NCBI GenBank assembly: GCA_030522415.1
Contig: CM060109.1
Coordinates: 28,024,392 to 28,088,391, forward strand
Length of the DNA stretch: 64,000 nt
Reading direction: 5' to 3'
Source: Channallabes apus
Lineage: Eukaryota; Chordata; Actinopteri; Siluriformes; Clariidae
Shown here: in pieces, positions 45,184 to 56,745 of the stretch
Layout of the letters: each line of letters starts with the position of its first letter
How positions within the stretch are numbered: the first letter of the stretch is position 1
Program-made: the position numbers and the translations under genes
Notes under the pieces: model-generated
What the model saw: only the letters and a program-made list of their open reading frames with translations
What the model was told of the DNA's origin: nothing
Database searches by the model: none

Positions 45184-47004
45184 AACAAATATTTAAGAGA
45201 CATTTGTCCCGACAATTTGATCCTGATAAGATAATTATTTGCTTTAGAGAACATGTTTACTTTTGAGGAAGGTTGTCAAAGCATGTCTTTAAAGAGCCAA
45301 TCTTTGTGCAACTTGCCAAACTGTTCAGAGTTTGACCGACACCCATGAGCATAAACATCTTCAGAGTTTTATAAGACAATTAAACAGAACCATCCAAACG
45401 GACAATGAGCAATATACAACTTTTACATCTCCACCTGCCTTTTAAATAATGGTGACCACGTTCTAGTGGTTATGGAAAAAGCTTTGGCATATAATGATGC
45501 CAGGCCCAACCAGTTTCATTCATTCATATTATTTATACACTTATACATCTCTTGTTTCGTTGCATTTATTTTTTTCCCCCAGATTTTCTCCCTAATTTAG
45601 TCGTATCCAATTCCTCCTCGTCACTAGGGGGCTCCCACATTAAGCTTACTACTGCCACTGAAGACCATCAACGTTTCCTCTGAATCACGTGATGCCAGCC
45701 GACCGCATCTTTTCGAACTGCTCGCTCACGCACCGTTGGGGCGGCGTAAAACACTCGGAGGACAGCTCCGTCCGCTTGCGCTAGCTCACAGACGCCCTTG
45801 ATTGGCTGTAGAGCCGTGATCAATGTGGGAGCACCAAGTACCTCTCATCCCTCCCCTCTGAGAGAGCTAGGCCTTCGGCTGCGAAAGGTTACAGCATCAC
45901 CTGGGAATCGAACTCGCAATCTCCAGATGATAAGGCTTTACCACTTTACCACTGCGCCACTCGGAGGCCGTTTCGTTCCAGTTTTTAATAATTTATTCTT
46001 CATGCAAACCAGCTTTACAGAAATTTGGACAAAAAAATCTGAATCTCCTATCTGGAAATTCTAATCCCGAATGAACTAACCAGAAGCAACTATGATGAGC
46101 AAACACTTCCTCATTGCAAGGATGAAACCTTAAATAATTACAGTACACAGTTATAGATGAGAAAATATACCAAATGTGTTGCAATATGTCTCTCTATGGC
46201 CTAGAGAGGGGATGTCCTGAGACTATTCGTCACAAGAGCAGTTAATAGGTGTGTTTATCAGGCAACAAAGGTCATTTAACCAAAAGGTTTAGTAAGTGTT
46301 ATAAAGACAAAGCAGTGTTGTGTAAGTGTTGTGAAGACTGAGGACAATTCTCCATTTATAATACTCAAATATTGCATTATATGATCAAAATAGTATTCAA
46401 ACAGCAGAATGAGCTTCGACAGCCAGACTCTGCATACATTTATTCGTCTGCTCTTTACCTCCGAGTAAAGTGCTGCCTGACAATAAAGGCATGGCAGTTA
46501 ATCTGATGTTATCTTGTACCTCAAGCATGAAATATTCATGAAACTCTGCAGTAACCCCTTATAAGCAAGGTTTAATGCCACACTAAATATTGATGCCAAT
46601 GCAGCAAAATGTTTCAGAACCTTTATGTGGAAAGTATAACTTTCATTAAAAACTCATTAAAAACTCAAACCTGAAGCCTGCGCTAAAATCACAATGAAAT
46701 AAAAACAAATAAAACTATTCCCATGAGTTCTGGCAGGAAACAAAATCACCACATGGTCAATTCAATAAAACTGAATTTTTATAATGAACAAGTGTCGTGT
46801 TGCAACAACAGTCAGACTGCTCCTAGGACTTCTACTCTTAGGTCAACCATTAAACCCGGTGGTTGTGTAAAACTAAAGCATGTACATGTAAGCAGCTTGA
46901 TGTGGTTGCAACTCTTGGTTTGCAGTTGTTGCATGCATTGCACTACTCGCTCTGCACTTTTAGTTCATGCATTCATGGCAGAGAAAACCAAACATGTGGC
47001 GCAA
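45184..47004. repeat. Segmental duplication, block A, unit 1
   Basis: Nearly identical to 49019-50840, with a few substitutions and one- or two-base indels over 1.82 kb. It contains a SINE at 45580-45969. The rest (45970-47004) is single-copy-looking DNA with no recognised gene. Confidence 0.95.
45580..45969 (-). mobile_element. tRNA-derived SINE, family 4, copy 1
   Basis: On the - strand the head has GGCGCAGTGGTAAAG (A box) and GAGTTCGATTCCCAGG (B box), followed by a body of about 300 bp ending near GAATTGGATACGAC. The twin copy at 49416 exists because the SINE was inside the duplicated DNA. Confidence 0.78.
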
Positions 47005-47299
47005 GTAAATATAAAGATATATATATAAAAAGTCTGAAGATCATCTGTCTCATGAGGCAGAGCCATGCAGTGCTCAGGCCTTTCACCTTAAACATGCAAC
47101 TCTCTTGAATGTAATCAGGAGAAGAATGTCAGATGATTATCTATTTTTTATGTAAATAGATCTGCTATTTATCATTTAGGCTCAATTTATTTTATTATGT
47201 GATTTCTTTATACACAACTAGTCCAAATGTTTGGGCACACCTTCTAATTCTTTAGCATATCTTTATTTTTTCTACACTGTACATCTAATCTGTGGTGCA

Positions 47300-47300
<1 letters not shown>
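47005..47300. other. Unit 1 spacer with Tc1 family C fragment
   Basis: Ends with AGTCCAAATGTTTGGGCACA near 47220 and TACACTGTACATCTAATCTG at 47273-47292, pieces of a Tc1-like family C terminus. The second piece is shared with unit 2 at 51665-51695. Confidence 0.55.

Positions 47301-47373
<73 letters not shown>
47301..47373. repeat. (TA)n(GA)n microsatellite
   Basis: About 25 TA units followed by about 11 GA units. Unit 2 of the duplication lacks this run at the corresponding place. Confidence 0.93.
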
Positions 47374-47529
47374 TTAAAAAAAAAAAATAAAAAAAATAAA
47401 AAAACACTGACATTCAGTTGTTAAGAATGACCTCAATTTTAAATTCTCTTAAATTAATTCAACTTAATAATAAGAATAGACTTCTAGATTATGATATTTT
47501 TAATTGAAGTGTCTACTACATCCTTTTCA

Positions 47530-48708
47530 CGGTTTACTTCGATCCTCTCGTGTGTATTTTATCCTTTTTTTTGTCTCAATAAAAGAAATAATAAAAATAA
47601 ATATATAGACCATTTTGCTATACTAGACAGACAGACATTCTCGTAATACGGCGACGTAGGGAGAGAAAAACTCGCCGCTACTGGGTTCACTCTGTTTATT
47701 TTGCCCTTTTTCCGCATTTCCCTCTGTATAGCATGTAGGATCATGGGATATATCCGGTCCTCCGAAGTGTAAAATGAACGTGGAGAAAACGAACTAGAAG
47801 TGTTTTCCTTGCGTTCGTTGGGATTTGAGCACCAAGAAAAAGCTGCATGCAACGTTTTTTTTTTTGACACCGTATAAACGCGCAGCCGGACAAACGCACG
47901 TCACCAAAGCCCGTGTGAACACTCATTGACTCCTATGTGTAGAAAACCCTCTGCACTTCATCCTCGCTCACTGGACACTACGAACGGCAAAAAACGCTCG
48001 ATTTTAACGCCCTCACCAATGAACTACACCACCGAAACGGTGCGAGCTGCTCTGCGTAGTCTGTGACGTCATCGCGCACAAAACGTCCCACTTCATTGGC
48101 TGGCGTTGTTCATTGGTGAGGCATCGGCCAATAAAATGACTTCATTCCCACCCCAGTCCCGCCCCCGACTCTGCTCTCTCAGTTCGCATTTACAAGTGCA
48201 CAAGTGAGTTTTGCTACAGGAATATCGCAAAATGAGTAGCAAAAGTCAGAGCGCTGGGATTTGAGGTTGTACTGCCAGATCTGAGAGGTTGTGAGCGCCG
48301 ACTTGTGGTTGTACAGCGAAACTGAAGTAAAGCGCAAAGATAAATGTGTAGTACACAATTGTGCCTGTCATTTTGTTTATGTGAATGACACTTTACACAT
48401 TTGTCACTATTAATCTGCAACTTCGAATTTAAAACACAGGTGTTCACATCAGAGCTGTGAGTATAAATTTCAACTTACAAATACAACTATTAATTTTACA
48501 AGTTCTCACATTCAAATTTGCAAGCTCTCGGGTTTTGCTACTGTTTTACCTTCATACGCGAGCGACTGTGTATCTGTGTGTATTGGTGCATCTTGTGGTC
48601 ACGCTCCTCAATAACGTGAGCAGCCCAACTAATCGATAACGGCATTCGTTGACAACGAATTTCATTATCGATAATTATCGATTTTATCGATTAGTTGTTG
48701 CAGCCCTA
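47530..48708 (-). mobile_element. Truncated hAT element, relative of 56746-59097
   Basis: The right border reads the complement of TAGGGCTGCAACAACTAATC, and the CGATAATTATCG block is next to it. 47540-48000 matches 57090-57475 in inverted orientation (for example GGACCGGATATATCCCATGA on the other strand). The opposite terminus is missing. It lies in duplication unit 1 only, so it inserted or was retained after the duplication. Confidence 0.72.
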
Positions 48709-48713
48709 CACAG

Positions 48714-49014
48714 ATGTACACAATGTACCAATCTATATATTTAATCAGCCTATCTTAACAAGATATTGAAATCTTAAAAATATAACCTGCTATGAAGAAC
48801 ATTATATCACAGTCAGTTATAGAACTCAACCAAGATTTTTGTTCCGTCATATTGTAAAGTGTGACAAGTAATTAACAAAAATAAGACCAGTGTTATTTCA
48901 CATACTAAGGGATGGACAAGGGAGGCTCTGGCCCCTATGTATACATGGCTCTGCAGGGCATGTACAGTACTGTGCTGTGGGTTGCATGGTGGGGCCTCTG
49001 TGAAATGGACTTGT
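48714..49014. repeat. Segmental duplication, block B, unit 1
   Basis: Matches 52081-52378 with a few changes. It ends at ACTTGT directly before the start of block A of unit 2, which marks the tandem junction. Confidence 0.92.
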
Positions 49015-49018
49015 ATTT

Positions 49019-50840
49019 AACAAATATTTAAGAGACATTTGTCCTGACAATTTGATCCTGATAAGATAATTATTTGCTTTAGAGAACATGTTTACTTTTG
49101 AGGAAGGTTGTCAAAGCATGTCTTTAAAGAGCCAATCTTTGTGCAACTTGCCAAACTGTTCAGAGTTTGACCGACACCCATGAGCATAAACATCTTCAGA
49201 GTTTTATAAGGCAATTAAACAGAACCATCCAAACGGACAATGAGCAATATACAACTTTTACATCTCCACCTGCCTTTTAAATAATGGTGACCACGTTCTA
49301 GTGGTTATGGAAAAAGCTTTGGCATATAATGATGCCAGGCCCAACCAGTTTCATTCATTCATATTATTTATACACTTATACATTTCTTGTTTCGTTGCAT
49401 TTATTTTTTTCCCCCCCAGATTTTCTCCCTAATTTAGTCGTATCCAATTCCTCCTCGTCACTAGGGGGCTCCCACATTAAGCTTACTACTGCCACTGAAG
49501 ACCATCAACGTTTCCTCTGAATCACGTGACGCCAGCCGACCGCATCTTTTCGAACTGCTCGCTCACGCACCGTTGGGGCGGCGTAAAACACTCGGAGGAC
49601 AGCTCCTTCCGCTTGCGCTAGCTCACAGACGCCCCTGATTGGCTGTAGAGCCGTGATCAATGTGGGAGCACCAAGTACCTCTCATCCCTCCCCTCTGAGA
49701 GAGCTAGGCCTTCGGCTGCGAAAGGTTACAGCATCACCTGGGAATCGAACTCGCAATCTCCAGATGATAAGGCTTTACCACTTTACCACTGCGCCACTCG
49801 GAGGCCGTTTCGTTCCAGTTTTTAATAATTTATTCTTCATGCAAACCAGCTTTACAGAAATTTGGACAAAAAAATCTGAATCTCCTATCTGGAAATTCTA
49901 ATCCCGAATGAACTAACCAGAAGCAACTATGATGAGCAAACACTTCCTCATTGCAAGGATGAAACCTTAAATAATTACAGTACACAGTTATAGATGAGAA
50001 AATATACCAAATGTGTTGCAATAGTCTCTCTATGGCCTAGAGAGGGGATGTCCTGAGACTATTCGTCACAAGAGCAGTTAATAGGTGTGTTTATCAGGCA
50101 ACAAAGGTCATTTAACCAAAAGGTTTAGTAAGTGTTATAAAGACAAAGCAGTGTTGTGTAAGTGTTGTGAAGACTGAGGACAATTCTCCATTTATAATAC
50201 TCAAATATTGCATTATATGATCAAAATAGTATTCAAACAGCAGAATGAGCTTCGACAGCCAGACTCTGCATACATTTATTCGTCTGCTCTTTACCTCCGA
50301 GTAAAGTGCTGCCTGACAATAAAGGCATGGCAGTTAATCTGATGTTATCTTGTACCTCAAGCATGAAATATTCATGAAACTCTGCAGTAACCCCTTATAA
50401 GCAAGGTTTAATGCCACACTAAATATTGATGCCAATGCAGCAAAATGTTTCAGAACCTTTATGTGGAAAGTATAACTTTCATTAAAAACTCATTAAAAAC
50501 TCAAACCTGAAGCCTGCGCTAAAATCACAATGAAATAAAAACAAATAAAACTATTCCCATGAGTTCTGGCAGGAAACAAAATCACCACATGGTCAATTCA
50601 ATAAAACTGAATTTTTATAATGAACAAGTGTCGTGTTGCAACAACAGTCAGACTGCTCCTAGGACTTCTACTCTTAGGTCAACCATTAAACCCGGTGGTT
50701 GTGTAAAACTAAAGCATGTACATGTAAGCAGCTTGATGTGGTTGCAACTCTTGGTTTGCAGTTGTTGCATGCATTGCACTACTCGCTCTGCACTTTTAGT
50801 TCATGCATTCATGGCAGAGAAAACCGAACATGTGGCGCAA
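49019..50840. repeat. Segmental duplication, block A, unit 2
   Basis: Second copy of 45184-47004, at an offset of 3835-3837 bp. The 4-base filler ATTT at 49015-49018 separates it from block B of unit 1. Confidence 0.95.
49416..49806 (-). mobile_element. tRNA-derived SINE, family 4, copy 2 (duplicated)
   Basis: Same position within block A as the copy at 45580 and with the same borders, so it was carried along by the duplication rather than inserted separately. Confidence 0.8.
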
Positions 50841-50858
50841 CTATATATTTATATATAT

Positions 50859-50958
50859 TAGGGTTGTTCCGATTCCGATACTGGACACACACATATATAT
50901 ACATATACACATATATATATACATACATACATACATACATACACATATATATATATAT

Positions 50959-51017
<59 letters not shown>

Positions 51018-51135
51018 CATACACACATACATACACACACACACACACTGTACAGATACACACCCAGTACTTAGTATCGGCCGATACCCTGAGCCCAAGT
51101 ATCGGAATCGGGAGGGGAAAAAATGGTATCGGAAC

Positions 51136-51138
<3 letters not shown>
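50859..51138. mobile_element. MITE with GATTCCGATACT termini and expanded microsatellite
   Basis: Starts TAGGGTTGTTCCGATTCCGA and ends with AGTATCGGAATCGGG and GGTATCGGAACA, an inverted arrangement. About 170 bp of CATA/TA/CA repeats at 50887-51060 sit between. It is found only in unit 2. Confidence 0.7.
50887..51060. repeat. Compound TA/CATA/CA microsatellite
   Basis: Alternating TA, CATA and ACAC runs, which create long spurious open frames of Tyr/Ile on both strands. Confidence 0.93.
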
Positions 51139-51171
<33 letters not shown>

Positions 51172-51359
51172 ATCAGAATATCTGCTGAGGTTTTTAAGTC
51201 ATTCATAGTGTTTTGAAGTCTAAATATTTGCAACTTCCTTGACATATAGTTTCTTTTTAGCCTGAATTAGATTTAATTACATCAGACGAATATCTATTAC
51301 CTGTTTATTTTAGTATCATTACATATAAATAAAAAAAATATTTATAGGCAATAATAAAA
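51139..51359. other. Unit 2 spacer piece
   Basis: A TA run, then a stretch including ATCAGAATATCTGCTGAGG at 51172-51190 that recurs at 58248-58266. Confidence 0.5.
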
Positions 51360-51455
51360 AAATGCATTTCTCTATGGAAATGTTATATCGCAAGAAATAT
51401 CGTTATCGCAATATTCAACAACGATATCGCATATTTTCCTAAATATGCAGCCCTA
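51360..51455. mobile_element. MITE terminus with ATATCG repeats
   Basis: GAAATATCGTTATCGCAATA and AACGATATCGCATATT lead to the border GCAGCCCTA, the complement of the TAGGGCTG terminus used by the element at 57517. Confidence 0.6.
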
Positions 51456-51647
51456 ATTAGCACATATCTGATTTATATCCAATTTATTTCCACATATGAA
51501 GGAGGCCTGAAACCGATCTCGAAATATCGGAATGCATGCGTTTTTTTCCTGTTTACACGGACATAGAACATATCCGATATGTGTCACATATGAGAAAAAA
51601 AAAATCGGAATTGGGTCACATTTACCTGGCAGTGTAAACGTAGCCTT
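51456..51647 (+). mobile_element. hAT-like MITE fragment, GTAAACGTAGCCTT terminus
   Basis: Matches the left part of 30203-30893 in reverse orientation and ends in AGTGTAAACGTAGCCTT. Confidence 0.65.
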
Positions 51648-51654
51648 TATTTTT

Positions 51655-51860
51655 TATTTCTTTCTACACTGTACATCTAATCTGTGGTGCAGTAACTTCA
51701 TGACTTTTCAGGCTGGTAACTCTTAATGATCTTTTCCTCTGCAGCAGAGGTAAGTTTTGGTCTTGCTTTCCCGGGAAGGTCTTCATGAGAACCAGTTTCA
51801 TCATGGTGTTTAATGGGTTTTGCAAATGCACTCGACAATACTGTTCTTGCAAGAACTATT
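51655..51860 (-). pseudogene. Tc1-like family C transposase fragment
   Basis: On the - strand the frame reads FAKPIKHHDETGSHED-like and LPLLQRKRSLRVTSLKSHE, resembling the N-terminal linker region of Tc1 transposases (RxTSLRSHKVTAPQ). About 60 codons survive. Confidence 0.6.
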
Positions 51861-52080
51861 CCAGTACAGTGCTAAATAATTGCACAGGTCCAAAATTAGG
51901 ATTTCCATTTTTATGGTATTAAATTTTCAGCACTAGCAGGCAATATTATAGGATTACACTAATCTAAAAAACACACAGTGACAGTGACTAATAAAAACAT
52001 GTTAAATATCTTAAAATCCATTCAAAAAGTGTTAGTGTGATTTTATGCAGATAACAAATACAGACTGATGATGTACACAA

Positions 52081-52378
52081 ATGTACACAATGTACCTATC
52101 TATATATTTATCAGCCTATCTTAACAAGATATTGAAATCTTGAAAATATAACCTGCTATGAAGAACATTATATCGCAGTCAGTTATAGAACTCAACCAAG
52201 ATTTTTGTTCCGTCATATTGTAAAGTGTGACAAGTAATTAACAAAAATAAGACCAGTGTTATTTCACATACAAAGGGACGGACAAGGGAGGCTCTGGCCC
52301 CTCTGTACATGGCTCTGCAGGGCATGTACAGTACTGTGCTGTGGGTTGCATGGTGGGACCTCTGTGAAATGGACTTGT
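52081..52378. repeat. Segmental duplication, block B, unit 2
   Basis: Second copy of 48714-49014. Past 52378 the sequence is unique again, which marks the right end of the tandem duplication. Confidence 0.92.
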
Positions 52379-53086
52379 TTGTCCAGTGTATCCTATGAAT
52401 CCTTAACTGGATTTGCATCTGTGTAATTAACATCACCTCAGATTCGAGCTGTTATGAAGGTTTTACAAATCACAAGTAGCAGATAGTAGCATCTCAACAT
52501 TAACTGTTTAAAGGAGATTATTGCATATTTTGGACGCCTTCAACAGTGCTTCACAATGTAGAAAGAAATAAAAATCAGGAACAACCATGGAGTTAGAAAG
52601 TGATCCCATATTTTTGAGCGGTAGTGTAGCTGACATGCCAGTGGTCATAATGGTATAATTCATCGGTTTATAGTCCTTAATAAAGACAAAAATTACAGCC
52701 CACACCTCAGAACATTAAAAAGACATTCATTCACCAAGTCTTGTAGAAACAGCGACAGCCACACCTTGCATGACGGACAAACTTTCCTGGAAATTCCCTC
52801 ATATTTATCATCTATTCCACACAGCTACTCTGTGACTATGTGATGAGTAATTGTTTAAGCCAAAACCCTGACTCACGGCGAGTGAGCTGAAAATACATGG
52901 GTTATTACTTCCTCATGGTCAATGCTATTACAGTTTCAGTTTCACTGTATATGATATGGCATTTAGCTAAATATTGTAATCAAGATGTTACTGCATAATT
53001 ATAGTGTTTGTGTGTGTCTGTGTTATTACGATAACATGTTCTCATCATTTACAGATATTGGCATTAAAAACGCACGTTTCGAGAAA
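52379..53086. other. Unassigned sequence with a mini-MITE end
   Basis: 52566-52629 repeats the interior and right arm of the hairpin element at 37657-37746 (ATGGAGTTAGAAAGTGATC, then GAGCGGTAGTGTA). Otherwise nothing recognised. Confidence 0.5.
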
Positions 53087-53375
53087 AGGAGCCCCCCCCC
53101 CAGGGGTCCTGTGGTAAATAAATAAATAAAATAACGAACCGAGCGTGCGGATTAATAAACCGACATGCGATTAAAACCTGAACCTACAGAGCCCCCCAGG
53201 GGTCCTGTGGTAAATAAATAAATAAAATAACGAACCGAGCGTGCGGATTAATAAACCGACATGTGTGTAAAACCTGAACCTACGGAGCCCCCCAGGGGTC
53301 CTGTGGTAAATAAATAAATAAATAAAATAATAACGAACCGAGCGCGCGGATTAATAAACCGAGATGTGTGTTTCT
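53087..53375. repeat. Three-copy minisatellite, unit about 97 bp
   Basis: The unit starts GAGCCCCCCAGGGGTCCTGT, continues through AAATAAATAAATAAAATAACG and CGAACCGAGCGTGCGG, and is repeated three times at about 53088, 53189 and 53287. Differences are in the C run, the AAAT count and CpG positions. Confidence 0.93.
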
Positions 53376-54373
53376 TACCCCCACCCCTTGTGAAAACGGC
53401 GTGTTCAGAGAAAGGCTTGCCAGTGAGATGCCATTTCTGAACAAACTGAGTCGTGTGTGTTAAAGCATTAAATGGTAAAAGAGCACTAGCAATAAACATT
53501 TTTTTCTGAATCTGAAGTTTATTAATAAGTTACAAGTTAAATTTCAACTGTAAAGAACCTGTACATATGTTCATACAGTATTGACAGCAGCTCTAATTTG
53601 TCTAAATCGCATTGCAGACAAGAAAAAGGTCGAGTCATCCTGTGACCTTGCATGCTTAATCTTTCCACACATGATTCTTGCTTCTCACTTTTTCCTTAAT
53701 CCCTCACTGTTCTCTCTTGTATTTTTCTAACGGTGTCTGAAACTTTGTGTTAGTAGCACTGCTTGACATGCTTGACGCCTTCCTCTTTTGTAATTTGTTT
53801 TGGATAAAGGCAAACTTACAAAAGATGAAGAAATGACTAAATGTAGTTGTACGAATAAAAGATAACAATGATACAATTTAAATACGTTCACAGAAACAAA
53901 GCGTAGAGATGAGACTTGAATCTGAAGAGGATCTCTTTGATGATTTCCTGGTAAAGCATTGTTTTCTTATTAATTATACAATTTATTAATACCTTGAATA
54001 TAGTGTTTGTTGCATTGGACAGAAGCATATAAATGCAAATGAATATATAAATCTGAGTAATTATTGAAAGAATTTTCTAGTTTGGACTAACCCTTTAAAA
54101 ACAAACTCAGCATTCATCATAGGATTTCCTGACACTGTAAAGGTGCAGAGTAAACTATGGAGTGTTGCCGTCTCATGCCATGTTTTACTGATGCAAGATT
54201 ATTGCTAAAGCAATTTAACACAGGTTTAACAATCTGAAGTATATGAAGTGATGGTTATTTTTTATTATCAATTATTTATTTTTTCTCTGTGATAATGAAG
54301 TAAGCACAGGTTGAAGCAATTCCGATTTTTTGTTTCTCAAGATAAATTTTTATTTATTTTCTTGTAAATTTTA
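53376..54373. other. Unassigned sequence
   Basis: No gene or repeat recognised. Confidence 0.45.
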
Positions 54374-54620
54374 TGCAGGAGGACAGACGAAGTGATGCCA
54401 GTTTGCACCTTCTTAAAATCCTTGTCGTCTGTGCTGTCGAAGGGGAAGAAGCGGTTGGTGTATCCATAATCCTTGAAGGAAAGGAAGTTTTGCAAGAATG
54501 TGGCAATAGCTCCGAGCATTGCGCTACACATTTGAGCTATTTCAGAAAGGTCTTCTAGAACTTCATGGGATTAAGCTATCACCAAAAGTGCAAGCTTTAA
54601 AGATGAAGTTATCATCTTAA
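54374..54620 (+). pseudogene. Decayed terminal exon of a multicopy fish gene
   Basis: After a TTTATGCAG acceptor-like sequence the frame reads LHLLKILVVCAVEGEEAVGV and ILEGKEVLQECGN. After an apparent internal deletion and frame change it reads TFELFQKGLLEL and GIKLSPKVQALKMKL before TAA. This resembles the C-terminus of a repetitive family predicted in many fish genomes (often labelled SAMD3-like). That label is from memory. The function is unknown, and the copy is broken. Confidence 0.5.
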
Positions 54621-55029
54621 AACATTTGATATGGCTTGACAAGTCTTTACATGTTCAGTGTTTACATGTTCAGCTTAAAATGTGTTAAGGTTTCAATAGC
54701 ATACTTTTAAGTGCACTAGTCCAGAGTGCTGATTTGAATGTTGCATCTTCCCTGCTTCAGAGGGCTATTAAGTTTTAAAGTTTATTCTACTGTTTGTTTA
54801 ATGTATTTTCTGCTGTATTTTATTTCTATACGAATGCTGTATTTTATTTATTTATTTATTTATTATTTTACACAATTTTTTTTTAAACAAGTATTTCAGG
54901 CCCTGGTGCCGTGCAGTTGTTCCTATGGATGCAAAATTTAGCTGAATGCACTTTTGTTAAAAAGACAACCTGTATCTAGACTGTGAATGTCACAAATATT
55001 TGGTAATGTTGGTGAATAAACTGTTTAAT
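54621..55029. other. Unassigned AT-rich sequence
   Basis: Nothing recognised. ATTT tetramers are at 54843-54868. Confidence 0.45.
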
Positions 55030-55475
55030 TATATTTTAGTTGTGTGATTTATGAAAGATATAGATTAAATAATTACTCAAGTTTCTTTCCAAAACATAAA
55101 TTAGCAATGTTTACATTATTATAAGGATTAATATAAATTGATAAAACCAAGTAAGGGAAAATCTCACAAAACAAAATGATAGTAAGAATTTACTTAATTT
55201 CATAAAATCAAGGTTCCTGCTGATACAACAATGAATTAACTTTACTTGATTTTTTTTTAAAATAAATCTAATTTGTGCATTAAATATAATTATGTAACTT
55301 TTACTTGATTTCTTTTATTGTTAATTTAATTGTTAAGTAGATTTTACCTGACAATTACCGGTGAGTTTTACTTAATATTGGAGCAATAAAATTTACTTAA
55401 AATCTCTGTGCAAATTGTTACGAGGATTTTATCAAGTAAATCTTACAAGTTCTTTTTTTCAGTGCATGGGTGAGC
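55030..55475. repeat. AT-rich MITE-like block with TTTACTTGATTT words
   Basis: Words of the type TTTACTTGATTT/AAGTAAATTTTAC occur repeatedly on both strands and the block ends at TTTTTTTCAGTGCATGGGT, an arrangement seen in fish MITEs. No clean termini were defined. Confidence 0.4.
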
Positions 55476-55516
55476 ACGATGATTTAAGAATTTAATTAAA
55501 CACGAATATATACATA

Positions 55517-56277
55517 CACACACAGCAAAAAAAGAAACGCCCCTTTTTCAGGACTGTGTATTTCAACAATAATGTTGTACAAATCCAAATAACTTTACAG
55601 ATCTTCATTGTAAAGGGTTTAAACAATGTTTTCCATGCATGTTCAATTAACCATAATCAGTTAATTAACATGCACCTGTGAAATGGTCGTTAAGACCTTA
55701 ACAGCTTACAGAAAGTAGGCATTTAAGGTCACAGTTCTAAAAACGCAGGATGCACCTGCACAGGATGGGTACATCCAAATATCACATCTGCGTGACAGGT
55801 ACAGGATGGCCACAACAACTGTTGTTACACATGGTCTTCCACTGCGAGGATGATCAGCTGTCCTTCCTGTCTCCCTGTATCGCTGTCTTAGGCGTCTCAC
55901 AGTGCGGACATGGCAATTTATTGCCCTAGCCACATCAGCAGTCCTCATGCAGCATGCTTAATGCATGTTCACGCAGATGAGCAGGGACCCTGGGCATCTT
56001 TCTTTGGGTGTTTTTCACAGTTGGTAGACAAGTCTCTTTAGTGTCCTGCGTTTTTAGAACTGTGACCTTAAAGGCCTACTTTCTGTAAGCTGTTAAGGTC
56101 TTAACGACCATTCCACAGGTGCATGTTAATTAATTGATTATGGTTAATTTAACGTGCATGGAAAACATTGTTTAAACCCTTTACAATGAAGATCTGTAAA
56201 GTTATTTGGATTTTTACAACGTTATTGTTGAAATACACAGTCCTGAAAAAGGGGCGTTTCTTTTTTTGCTGAGTGTG
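55517..56277. mobile_element. Tc1-derived element with inverted repeats of about 220 bp
   Basis: Flanked by TA on both sides. The arms begin CACACACAGCAAAAAAAGAA on the left and the complement of CACACTCAGCAAAAAAAGAA on the right, and match over about 220 bp each. Only about 270 bp lie between, with a transposase fragment on the - strand. The whole can fold into one long hairpin. Confidence 0.9.
55750..55948 (-). pseudogene. Tc1-like transposase N-terminal fragment
   Basis: The - strand frame reads RTADVARAINCHVRTVRRLR, QRYRETGRTADHPRSGRP and VTT, a helix-turn-helix DNA-binding region with the GRP linker. The catalytic domain is absent. Confidence 0.8.
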
Positions 56278-56745
56278 TATATATATATAAAAAAATGGAA
56301 ATATTATGTATTAAGAAAATATAATTAATATATTCGTCTTTAATTACAAAAAAAACATTTTAATGGTTAGTGATTGTTGCAGACATTCACATTATTTTTG
56401 GGGAAGTTCTCCTTCAACGTGTCATAGCCGATAACTGCCCCTTTGATCTGCTGGGTACGGCGGGGCGTCGACTGCTGATCAGTGTAAAGTAGCGTCACAA
56501 ACACACTCAAACTCTATGTGCGCACACACAAACTCTCCTTGCACACACACACGATTTATAGATAAAATGCAGACAAACACCCCACCCCCCCAGGAAAACA
56601 AACACAAATATATAGACTACAGTACTCGCTTTTCCAACACGCTAGCGCGCTTCGATGTAAGCCGATTTATTCAAGTCATAATTAGAGAATATATATAGAG
56701 AGATTAATAACCGAGAAAGCATAATACGATGTCCACACAGTAAAT
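56278..56745. other. Unassigned sequence
   Basis: No feature recognised except the hAT target copy at its right edge (CAGTAAAT, 56738-56745). Confidence 0.45.

Noticed and set aside
44928..45266. 112-codon + strand frame at the left edge of the duplication
   Set aside because: Only its last part lies in block A and unit 2 does not preserve the frame. No domain was recognised.
47559..47870. 103-codon - strand frame, with a similar one at 57141-57392 (+)
   Set aside because: The two frames match because both lie in the same hAT-type element. They show no domain, start at different points and differ in length, so they are probably not coding.
50803..51245. Open frames over 100 codons rich in Tyr and Ile on both strands
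   Set aside because: They come from TA/CATA microsatellite units, which have no stops in several frames.
53087..53375. CRISPR-like array
   Set aside because: Units are direct tandem repeats of about 97 bp without unique spacers, and the genome is a vertebrate's.
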